Source: Protea cynaroides (taxonomy: Eukaryota > Streptophyta > Magnoliopsida > Proteales > Proteaceae). Taken from it: a stretch of 64,000 nt of DNA. Shown here one piece after another: positions 34,645-45,014 of the stretch. Each line of letters begins with the position of its first letter. The stretch's first letter is position 1. A program made the translations under genes and the position numbers. Location of the stretch: contig CM053269.1 of the NCBI GenBank assembly GCA_028583415.1, forward strand, positions 41,405,016 to 41,469,015, in the 5' to 3' direction. Below the pieces are notes generated by a model. The model was given only the letters and a program-made list of their open reading frames with translations, searched no databases and was not told the DNA's origin.

Positions 34645-37202
34645 CAATGCTCGGAGATGGGATTCCTAAACTATTACAAACTAAAAGGTAGGATACATCC
34701 AATGGGGAACGAGGTTCATGTATTCAACTCTATATTCAAACTCAATCAATTAGGCATGTAAAGACATAAGCAGAGTTTTACAGCTCTTATAAGATAGTGG
34801 ATGGCAATACAACAGGGTAAATATGAAGTTGAAGCATCCATATAAATGAAGAACATCAAGCATTGTATGTGATTCATGGCCCGTATGTATAAAGCACAAC
34901 AATCATGGTTATTAACCCAACTCAAAGCATGAATAATGAATATTAATGTGGACAACAAGCATGGAACACGACAAGGGATGAAAATAAAGGTTGTATAAAA
35001 ATAACATGGGTAGCAAGCAATGATGTTATTGCACACATAAACATGGACAACAATCAATAAAGACCTTACAAATCATATAGACATGAACAACAAGTGTAAA
35101 AGACTTCTATAGTCCACACAGAAATGAGTTGAATCTCACATGTGCCTAAGATAGAAGAGAAAAAGCTAAGCTCTATTGAAATCTATCTTATAAAGATGAG
35201 ACAATGGAAAAACCTTTACAAGAGTCTAACAAAATTATGTGAGTGAAAGACAAAAAATACAGCAAAGAAAGACCATAAAAAACCATCCCACTAAACTGTT
35301 TTCATGAAGAGAGTATAAGAGAAACAAAACAAAATAAATAAATAAATTAAAAAAATGGGATGATAACAAAAAGACTGAAATCTGTAAAAAACCATATGAA
35401 CATTTATGTTCACATTCGAATGCAAGATTGTAAATAAAATTCCACTCAAATACCCTTGTCTGAATTTGATGGGAATGGGAATGGGATGATACAAAGATAA
35501 AAGGACAAACTAAAAGAAAAATAAAATAATTGTTTAAACTAAGAAGAACTAACCTATCTAACTAGAACTAAAAGATTGTGAGAAGGAGAAGATAAGATGT
35601 GATAAAAATAACAAACCATAAAAAAAATAAAAAAAATAAAAAAAAATAAAAAAACAGGAATCCAATCAATTGTAAAATCTTTGAGTGAGTGATGAAAGAA
35701 GATTGAAGAAACAGAATTTGAAGGAACAAGAGAAACCAAAGCAACAACCTAAAAAAAAAAAAAAAAAATCAAACATAAGAAAAAATCAATTTATCCCAAA
35801 ACTGACCCTAACTAAGAAACAAAAGGATTAATTCCCCCATCTTAATCTCTGAATTGAAATCATTCCTAAACCTGTTAACAACCAAAAGAAGGAAAAAAAA
35901 ATCTAAAATTAATACTAATCCCAACCAACATATACCCTGTTAGAGAGTGGAGGAGGAGAACAATCTAGAAGAGGGAACAAAACACATGCACATTTAGAAG
36001 ACAGAATCTACACAATACTTCAGCTACAGAGCTATACCCAAAGCCAAGACCAAACCAGTGGAGAGAGAACGAATCCAGAACCCTACTCTAAAGAATAAAA
36101 ACAAGGATCATAGTAGAAGCAAGAAGAAACTAGAAAGGAATACCTAAAAAAACCAATAGTATTTAAAAACAACAGTAACTAGTATAAAGAACAGAGGGAG
36201 AAAGGGAATAAAAGAATAAAAGAAAATTAACTAGTGAAAATATAAAACTAATAACCAGAATAAAATAAACACTAACCAGTAAAGAGATAAACTAACTAAA
36301 CCGGGTTCCAAAGAGAAATGAGTTCTCCATCCTAACCGAAACTATTGCTAAGATCAATCCCAGTCAAAAACCTGTTAGAAACTAAGAAAACTGAATGACC
36401 GAAACCGCTAAGAATACTAAGAAACCAGAGTGAGTAAAGAAAAACACAGTGCCTTAAATCTACTAGGATATGTTTTATAGGAAGATACAAAAAGGGGAAA
36501 CAAAAATCTAAATCTCCTATTTAAAAATGAACTGAAACACGAGCACATATAAAATGAAACCTAAAAGAAAGGAACTAAGCAACAAATAAAGAAAGCATTA
36601 CAAAATCCCTATGAGGCAGATTTACAAAACTGTCATGAGGAATCGAGAGGGAGGAACACCAAATCTAATTGAGAAGACATTACATGGGAAATGGTAATAA
36701 CCAGCAAAAGATTGACAAACAAAATAGGGTAGAAGAGAAGATATGACTTACCTGTGATTGCTATTTTTCTTCTTCTCCCGCTCCTCTATCTCAAACTTCC
36801 CTTCATTTTGCGTAACCGGCCATCCTCTAAAAAACTCCTATGAATCCCCTTCTCCAACTATGGGTTCTCTCTTTCCCTCTGTCTGTATTTCTTTCACTTC
36901 CAGCAGCAAACTCCACAGTAGCCAACATCCATCTCTCTTTTATTTGTCCTCTCTCCCTTGGCTTCCCCCTTCTCTCTCACTCTCACTGCTATCTCACTCT
37001 TCTTCTGATTTTGATTGATGTTTTTTTTTTCTACGGCCCCCTCTCCGTTCCCTCTCTACTCTTCTTCTCTTAGAGTTCTTAGGATACGCCACTTTCTCTC
37101 TCTGTGCTCTTGAATCTCAGACTAAGAACAAAAACCCTCGAATTAGGGTTTAGTTGGTAATGAGGCAGAAAATTCCTCAGTGGCAAAATTGAGGTGTTGA
37201 CA
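34645..37202. mobile_element. Foreign block interrupting the TRIM array, possibly a degraded LTR
   Basis: The left breakpoint falls just before a unit's primer binding site (cttcctaggtct, 34640), and the right breakpoint falls in mid-internal region (gtttcttgctg, 37203), so one LTR and part of a unit are missing. The right edge reads TGTCAACACCTCAATTTTG on the - strand, which looks like the start of a gypsy-type LTR. No matching end or target duplication was found on the left. The block is strongly purine-biased on the + strand (35100-36700) and has no recognisable gene. Confidence 0.45.
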
Positions 37203-37509
37203 GTTTCTTGCTGTTGAAAAGTTACAGATGGAGCACCTTCAGAGGGCTAGGTAGAAGATACTGGATACTGGAGTCGGTGTTTCTTCATATATGATTTGAA
37301 ATGCCTCGAAATATTACTCTTAGTAATTAGGACAATCGTTAGCTTAACAATGCTCAGGTGAACAATCTGATCGTCAGCCTTGACATTAAATGGCGATTAA
37401 ATCTTGGCAATGGCGAAAACAATCCTTTAACGGTTCTACAACTCTACGTTGGCTGGCGATGCCTCATCTTCCTAGGTCTGTATGGGGTATGGGTGGCTCT
37501 GATATCAAT

Positions 37510-37936
37510 TTTTAGATTTTTTTCATTCATAGGGCTTCAACCTAAACCCTAATGTCCCTACAAAGATCTAAAACATAATGGGATTCAATGTAAACAATAA
37601 TTGTAAAGACATGTCTATGCGTAGAAGATTAATTTCTGTGATTAGTCTTAAAGATTGGTGTTGAAGCTTTGATAACAGTCTTCACAGCCTGTAGAGGTTC
37701 CACGTAATTCTCATTGCTCGTGGGTACAAAGAGAAGAAATCAACTATGGCTGTAAGGACTCATGATTTAGTATATATAATACTGTCACAAACCTTAATCA
37801 ATCCTACATCGAAACAAGGATTGCTTATTTATTTATTTTGTGACTAATCAGACCGAACCGATTAACCTAGTGACACAGACTCCCACTAATCAATGGACCC
37901 AGTAATTAATCAAGCCTACACATATATATTCCAACA
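37510..37936 (-). repeat. TRIM array LTR 3
   Basis: 427 bp, same layout as LTR 2. Its primer binding site (37495-37507) has one change (gatatca for gatacca). Confidence 0.75.
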
Positions 37937-38564
37937 CTCGCTATTTCGTCATCGTCGATCAGTGGGTCTCAACAATGCAGAGAACACATTATAATCATCT
38001 GAACAATCTCATCGTTGGCCTACATCAAATGGCGACCAAATCTTGGCCATGGCGAAAATAATCCTGTAGCGATTCTACAACTCTGCGTTGGCTGGAGATG
38101 CCTCATCTTTCAGATCTTAAACTCCGATTACATCTCTCCATGTCTCTACACTTTTGTCCAGAACCAGGACTATACGTTCATTGAGATCGGACTCGAGAGG
38201 GTTGTCCATAGACTTTTCCAGGAGTTTAGATTGTCGGTGTCATGCTCGATGGATCTTCGGTTTCTTGTTGACAAAAAGTTGCAGATGGAGCACTTTTAGA
38301 GGGCTGGGTGGAAGATACTGGTGTCAGTGGTTCTTCATATAGGATTTGAAATGCCTTGGTATATTAAGCTTAGTAATTGGGACAATCGTCCGCTTAACAA
38401 TGCTCAAGTGAACAATCATCTAAATAATATTATTGTCGGCCTCGACATCAAATTGCGACCAAATCTTGGCCATGGTGAAAATAATCCTTTAGCAATTCTA
38501 CAACTCCGCGCTGGTTAGAGATGGCTCATCTTCCTAGGTCTGTATGGGTGATTCTGATACCAAC

Positions 38565-41266
38565 TGTTAGATTTTTTTCATTCATAGGGTTTCAACTCAA
38601 ACCCTAATGTCCATACAGAGATCTAAAATATAATGAGATTCAATGTAAACAATAATAGACATACCTGTACATTGAAGATTGATTTCCACTAGTCTTAAAG
38701 ATTGCTGCTGAAGCTTTGATCACGGTCTTCTACAGCCTGTAGAGGTTCCACGTGATTCACTGCTCGTGGGTACAGAGAGAAGAAATCAACTATGACTGCA
38801 GGGACTCAGGACCTAGTGTATATCTAATACTTTCACAAATCCTAATCAATCCCACACTAAAACATGGATTTCCTATCTCTTTATCTTGTGATGAATCAGA
38901 CCAAATCGATTAACCTAGTGACACATACTCCCACTGATCAATGGACCCAGTAATCAATTAAGCCCACACATATTGTTACACCCTAATTATGGACTAGTCA
39001 GAATAGTGTGATGAACCGTCAATAAATCAATGGTTCAACCAGGATCTCGTTTAGGTAGTACCCATCGTATCAAACCACACACATTCCACGGTAATAATCA
39101 AAGGTAATAAATAAATAAGCAAAAGTCTTTAAAATTAATGAACTGAGTATCTAACAATGATAATTAAATATTTAATCCAGCTATCTACAAATAACTCAAG
39201 ACATAAAAATAAAATAATCAATTACATGTTCAGTAATCAAAATATAACTAAACTAGTCAAAGACACATTAATTGCACTCGCATGAAAGATCATGCACCTC
39301 CTCCATTAGTTCTCCGTCCATCGCCGCTACGTATCTATACGTCGACTTATTCACATAATTTTCAACAGTAGGGTCTGCATTATCAACTAAAAATATTCGA
39401 CGTCGAAAGGGTAAGCACACATCATGGCTCAGTGAGCAAAACAAAACAATATAACAAACATATGCATGTATTCAATTTATATCTTTGGTCTGATTTTTAA
39501 GTTTACAATGTGCTATAGAAAGGTTTAGCGGCCACCGGACCTCTATACACGGATGTGTAAGCCCACCCAATGGATCAAACACTATTTTCGTTTACATCCA
39601 CCCCACCATGGAATAGAGATAGAACAAAAGTGTCTGAATCACACACCGTCAACACTTTCCCTGATATCCTATCCATACCAACACGTAAGCCCCTATTAGC
39701 GAGGACTTACAAACTGAGCTCGCAACTAACCAATCCTAAATGTCATCCAGTGTATCCAAGGCCTCACCCCAGCATCCCTCAATACATCCATAGAGATAGA
39801 GCTAATGCCCCCCGACAGAGTCAAAGACCATACGGTCTGAGACCACCTCTCTTGATGCCCTACGACATAATAGTTCTGCTAAGGTAATGGCGATACGACG
39901 ATGTCAATGGGCAAGACTTGAATAGAGATAGAGCTAGAGTCTGATGACCAGGTCAGAGACCACAATGCCACATCCTCCTCTTGATGCCCCATTCTCATCC
40001 AACACACTAATCACACACACACAATCACATGCCTATTCTTATCATCATTAATCAACATGATAGCAAATAGACATAAGCAAATATGCATGAGCAGTAATAA
40101 CAGTAATATTGGATGACATGTGAGATGCACATTACAAGCATACAAGTATAGAATCAATCATGACATTGGACTCAATAAAATAAACAGTTTATTATTATTC
40201 AATTAGTTCGATCTCTTTCCAAGCCTTATAACTCTCTTTGAATCAATTTAGTAACCTAGAAGTTACATGAATTTAAGTTAGACTTCATGTGTAACATGTT
40301 ACAGTAGTTAAAAATCGAAACAGATCATTGATAAGTGTCTGATTGATCCTATAGTCTCATGCTGTGTCGACCTTACCACGTATGATCAATAACCTATGGT
40401 CGCACTATATGCGACCATACCTGTGACCATACGGTTCCTGAATTCTTCCCGAATGGCTATGGTCGATACTCTGGTCATGCTATGGTCAACCATAGCTGCG
40501 ACCTTACGATTTCTGATCAAAATCTATTTTCAATCTGAGTTCTTCATCTTGGATCATTAATGGGGTCCTTCCTAAAGATCATTCTAAGGTCAATTTCTTA
40601 GTTTTCCACATAATACCCTAACCCACTTTCCAGTATTCTCTTTTTGAGATCTACACAGAAAACCACATAACTGAATCTTTACCTTGGGTTTTGTATTACA
40701 ATTTACTTTGAAACTCCTACTCCTAGTGTTATAAGGATACAGAGACAAGGTTCATACCTTACTTGTTGCAGAGAGTCGGTAGAACTCTTCTCTCAGCCTT
40801 CTCCTTTTCTTCCTTTTCTTCCTCTAGGGTTTGTTAATGTTCCAAAAGAGTGAAAAAAAAAGGTTGAGGAACGTCCTTTATATGGAGAGAGAAACTTTCC
40901 ATATAAAGTTCTCTAGAAAAAGGAAAGAGATTCTCCTTCTATTTGGAAAGTTTTCAAACTCAGAGTCTGATTTGGGGTATAATGGTCGAACGTACGGTCA
41001 TAGAATCTGTCGACGATACCCTTGAAAACATTAACCGTACGGTTCAAAATCAATGGTCTTTTTTTCTCATCGTATGGTCGACCATACCTACCTAGGTAGT
41101 CGACCATACACTTGGTTTTTAGTGTTTTCAAGTTAATTCTCATACCTGGTCTCGTGGTCCTTCTTCATATGGTTGGTCCACTTGATCCAGCAACAATGGG
41201 AACACCTGGAATGATACGGTTAGACCTGGTTAGTGGAGTGTGGGTCTTCACATATATATTCCAACA
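38565..41266 (-). repeat. TRIM array LTR 4, split by a solo LTR
   Basis: The LTR runs 38565-38973 and resumes 41251-41266. The inserted 2277 bp are the solo LTR described separately; joining the two sides restores the normal LTR end (cacatatatattccaaca). Confidence 0.8.
38974..41250 (+). mobile_element. Tekay/Del-like Ty3/gypsy solo LTR, copy 1 (2277 bp)
   Basis: Starts TGTTACACCCTAATTATGG and ends GTGTGGGTCTTCA, flanked by catat on both sides (38969-38973, 41251-41255). The TGTNACACCC start and GGGTCTT-CA end are typical of long Tekay/Del chromovirus LTRs. It sits inside TRIM LTR 4. A close relative lies at 45719-48043. No internal domain is attached. Open frames inside are not protein-like. 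Confidence 0.8.
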
Positions 41267-41538
41267 CCCGCTACTTCGCTGTCGTTGATCAGTGGGTCTC
41301 AATAATCTAGAGAACCCATTACAATCATCTGAACAATCTCATCGTCAGCCTGGACATCAAATGACGACCAAATCTTGGCCATGGCAAAAACAATCCTATA
41401 ACAATTTTACAACTTTGCGTTGGCTGAAGATGCCTCGTCTTCCAGATCTTAAACTTCGATTACATCGCTCCATGTCTCTACACTTTCCTCTAGAACTAGC
41501 ACTATACATTCGTTGGGATCGAAATCGAGAGGGCCGTG

Positions 41539-43763
41539 TGTTTCGGCCCTGATCCGTCTCGTAGGCCCACCAAGCTGACTAGACCTGCAAGACAAGCAAA
41601 GACAAGGGGAGGAGGCGGGCTGTGGCCCCGTGTCCACTCCGATGCCAAAGTTAGGGCTCTGTGAACAGTCGATGGGCTCGGTGTCGAGCCCACGACAATA
41701 TTTAAGTGTAAGTGGGGTAGGTGTGAGATTCTCCATCCCAAGTGTCAGAGCGAGAATCCCAAGGATGAGTAAATGAGTAATCAATGTTTTAGTACCTGAA
41801 ATCTCAGGATTTGTCTTATTTATAGTGAATAGTGCATTTTCCTCTAATACTGCTCTTGCCCTTTGCTTCTCTGTTTGAGTTTGTGAAGATGCTTTCTTAT
41901 ATTCAATCAGGAACACCCACGTGGCTTGTTGGTCGAGTCCTACGTGTCGTGGTTCTATTGATAGCGTGACAGATTTCCCCAACACTTACCTCGTAGGCCC
42001 ACATCAGATCGGTTCACATCGGATCGGTCACAGCGGATCATTCACATCGGATTAGTCACATCGATCCAGTCACATCGGATTGGTTACATCGGTCCAGTCA
42101 CATCGGATCAATCACATCAGATCAGTTCACATCGGATCGATCACATCGGATCAGTCACATTGGATCATCGCCGCTGCATAGGTCACGTACCAATCCCATG
42201 ACCACATCAGTGAATTTCTTTTAATAGACCGATGTGTATTGGCCGCAGTGCCCACATCGGTCCAGTCACATCGGATCAGTCACATCGGATCGATCACATC
42301 GGATCATTCACATCGATCAGTCACATCGGATCAGTCACATCAGATCGATCACATCGGATCATTCACATCGGATCAGTCACATCGATCTAGTCACATCAGA
42401 TCGATCACATCGGATTAGTCACATCGGTCCAGTCACATCTGATTGGTCACATTGGTCCAGTCACATCGGATCGGTCACATCGGATCAGTTCACATCGGAT
42501 CGATCACATCGGTCCAGTCACATCGGATCGCTCACACGGATCGGTCACATCGGTCCAGTCACATCGGATCAGTCACATCGGATCATCGTTGCTGCATAGG
42601 TCACGTGCCAATCCCGTGATCGCATCGATGAATTTCTTTCAATAGATCGATGTGTACTGGCCGCAGTGCCCACATCGGTCCAGTCACATCGGTCTAGTCA
42701 CATCGGATCGGTCACATCGGATCATTCACATCGGATCAGTCACATCGGATCGGTTACATCGGTCCATTCACATCGGATCGTTCACATTGAATCTGTCACA
42801 GCGGATCAGTTACATCGGATCAGTCACATCGGTCTAGTCACATCGGATCATCACATCGGATCAGTCACATCGGTTCAGTCACATCGGATTGGTCACATCG
42901 GATCAGTCACATCGGATCAGTTACATTGGATCGGTCACATCGGATCAGTCACATCAGATTAGTCACATCGGATCGATCACATCGGATCAACAACGATAGA
43001 GAGGTCACGTGACAATCTCGTGATCACCTCAGTAGAAATGTGGAAATTAGCCGATATGGGTTGGCCGCAATGCCCACATCAGCACCCTCATCCCCAACTT
43101 GACATCAATATATCCCGCGCACCCCCAAATTCAACATCGGCCTCGGTCTTCCACACAGAGAATAACGTGACAATAGCTTATCCATATTGGCAAGAACCTA
43201 TGCACAGTCGAACCTTACGGATTCATCAAAGCAACGAGGCAAGTTATTGGAGAGAATTTTCATCCTGTTTCTTTGCTCAGCCGAACCCTACAGATTCAGC
43301 AGGGAAACGAGGCAAGTGTTGGGGAAATCTGTCACGCTGTCAATAGAACCACGACACGTAGGACTCGACCAACAAGCCACGTGGGTGTTCCTGATTGGAT
43401 ATAAGAAAGCATCTTCACAAACTCAAACAGAGAAGCAAAGGTCAAGAGCGGTATTAGAGGAAAATACACTATTCAATATAAATAGGGAAAATCCCGAGAT
43501 TTCAGGTACTAAAACATTGATTACTCATTTACTCATCCTTGGGATTATCGCTCTGACACCTGGGATGGAGAATCTCACACCTACCCCACTTACACTTAAA
43601 TATTGTCGTGGGCTCGACACCGAGCCCATCGACTGTTCACAAAGCCCTAACTTTGGCATCGGAGTGGACACAGGACCACAGGCCCGCCTCCCCCCCTTGT
43701 CTTTGCTTGTTTTGCAGGTCTAGTCAGCTTGATGGGCCTACAAGACGGATCAGGGCTGAAACA
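41539..43763. mobile_element. Palindromic retroelement: inverted LTR arms around a 14-bp satellite
   Basis: Two LTR-like arms lie in opposite orientation: 41539-41984 (446 bp, reverse) and 43317-43763 (447 bp, forward). Each arm reads TGTTGGGGAAATCTGTCACG at its inner end and GATCAGGGCTGAAACA (or GATCAGGGCCGAAACA) at its outer end. It contains a TATA box (tataaatag, about 43478) and a tttggcatcggagtggaca word as in gypsy LTRs here. The whole is flanked by ccgtg at 41534-41538 and 43764-43768, inside the internal region of a TRIM unit whose empty form is seen at 34287-34310 and 38198-38220. Inverse pairing extends about 10 bp past the arms (cttacctcgt / cttgcctcgt). The interior has no coding domain. 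Confidence 0.85.
41985..43090. repeat. 14-bp satellite with ~410-bp higher-order repeat
   Basis: The monomer is cacatcggatcagt with variants (ggtccagt, gatcgatc, gattggtc). Three spacer blocks interrupt it at about 42165-42260, 42583-42680 and 42988-43085. Each spacer runs ctgcataggtcacgt, then atcccgtgat, aatttctttcaatag, gatgtgtattggccgcagtg and cccacatcgg. Spacer spacing is 418 and 405 bp, so monomers and spacer form a higher-order unit repeated about 2.5 times. Because three monomers are 42 bp, open frames with a SHIGSVTSD-type repeat arise by chance. Confidence 0.85.
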
Positions 43764-43975
43764 CCGTGCACAGACTTTTCCAAGAGTTTAGATTGTCAAT
43801 GTCTTGCTTGATTGATCTTTGATTTCTTGCTGCCAAGAAGTTGCAAATGCAGCATCCTCAGAAGGTTGGGTGGAAGATACTAGCGTCGGCAGTTCTTCAT
43901 ATAAGATTTGAAATGCCTCGGGATAATACGCTTAGTAATTGAGACAATCGTCAACTTAACAATGCTCAGGTGAAC

Positions 43976-44349
43976 TATGCTTCCATGTAAGCCTTCCTTT
44001 TGTCTGTGATTGGGAGAACTTTGATCTCTCAATACTATTAAATATCTACTGTTTCTTGTTTTTTGAAGGCTAGTGAGGGTTTAGGGTTTACAACAACGTT
44101 GTAAAAAAACTAGAATCCAAATCTTAAATATATCTCTTCCCATTACTTCAGCTTTGTTTTTTTCTTTTACTTTTATTGGTTTTTGTGGATTCAGTAATCT
44201 GTATTGTTTAGCTAATTGCTCCTAGAAATGATTTTAAGCCATATTTGGTTCAATGGCTACCCATAGAGAAACCTTTTGGTATTTTATCTTTTTTGCAGTG
44301 AACCTTATTTTAGAATCCTCTATTTTCTCAAGCTGCTCTGTTTTCTCTG
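43976..44349. other. Non-coding spacer after the TRIM array
   Basis: The TRIM unit wording stops at cttaacaatgctcaggtgaa. The rest is AT-rich with no supported gene. Confidence 0.5.
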
Positions 44350-44930
44350 GTGGTAACATTGAGGTCTTGATTGGTATTTGTAGAACCAGGCACGCTAGTA
44401 TCTGAAGAGCAATCAGATGTCAAAGCTATAGTTTTATTATCAAAGTAAGTTTTTTTTCTTGCCTTCTGAATCATTCGAGGGTTGATTGCTTGATATTTGA
44501 TTAATCTGTTGTTGTTAGTTCTAGTGACCTAGTCTCCTTTTAACCAAGAGAGGATCCATTCTCAAATAGTTGATTACCTTGAATCATCATTTGTTCTCTC
44601 TTGGACAACTCAGAATCAAAACCATACGGATTTTGCAAGTCCTATTAAAAACCAGTGATCAAACTTCTTTGCACCACTTAAGGTTGAAACTCGGAAAGGG
44701 GCACCCGATCGGTTTCCCTGGATTCTAGTCCGCTTGAAATCGTTCAGGGGTTAGGCAGAAGTCACCGGAACTCCTTTTCTGAATCAGTAAAGATTAGGAT
44801 CGGGGATTAAAGCTTTTGAACCATGCCTATATTGATAGCTTATACACTACTACTAAAAAGAATCGAATGAATTCACACTTAAGGCGGAACTAGTGATTGA
44901 TTTAATTCTCATGATTTTAGAAGTTGTAAA

Positions 44931-45013
<83 letters not shown>
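44931..45013. repeat. (ATT)n microsatellite
   Basis: About 27 ATT units at the position where copy A has the LINE poly(A) tail (T run on the + strand). It probably grew from that tail. It creates a poly-Asn open frame on the - strand, which is not a gene. Confidence 0.95.

Positions 45014-45014
<1 letters not shown>

Larger units (their letters stand above)
32796..43975 (-). mobile_element. Tandem array of small Copia-like (TRIM-type) units sharing LTRs
   Basis: On the - strand the array reads LTR, primer binding site, short internal region, next LTR, and so on. Four LTRs of 392-427 bp are seen (33000-33391, 33599-34020, 37510-37936, 38565-41266 with an insertion). Internal regions are about 205 bp (33392-33598) or about 628 bp (37937-38564). 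LTRs begin TGTTGGAATATA and end TCTAACA; each is followed by TGGTATCAGAGC, the site complementary to initiator tRNA-Met used by many plant Copia elements. No gag or pol domain could be recognised, so the units fit TRIM-type elements. The array is broken by a solo LTR, a palindromic retroelement and an unrelated block. Confidence 0.75.

Noticed and set aside
34328..38518. Recurrent frames with a GHGENN..AILQL..GWRCL pattern (34328, 37358, 38015, 38321)
   Set aside because: They repeat because the TRIM internal regions repeat; they lie opposite to the element's direction, and the - strand is equally open with no known domain.
41449..41985. 178-codon open frame on the - strand, and its twin at 43187-43723 on the + strand
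   Set aside because: Both lie on the inverted LTR arms and differ outside them; they are LTR sequence read through, not a protein gene.
42234..42962. Open frames with SHIGSVTSD-type peptide repeats
   Set aside because: They follow from the 14-bp monomer (three monomers = 14 codons) and exist in several frames; no start context or domain.
42001..43000. Regularly spaced short repeats that could suggest a CRISPR array
   Set aside because: The 14-bp monomers are adjacent without unique spacers, and the DNA is plant nuclear; it is a satellite.
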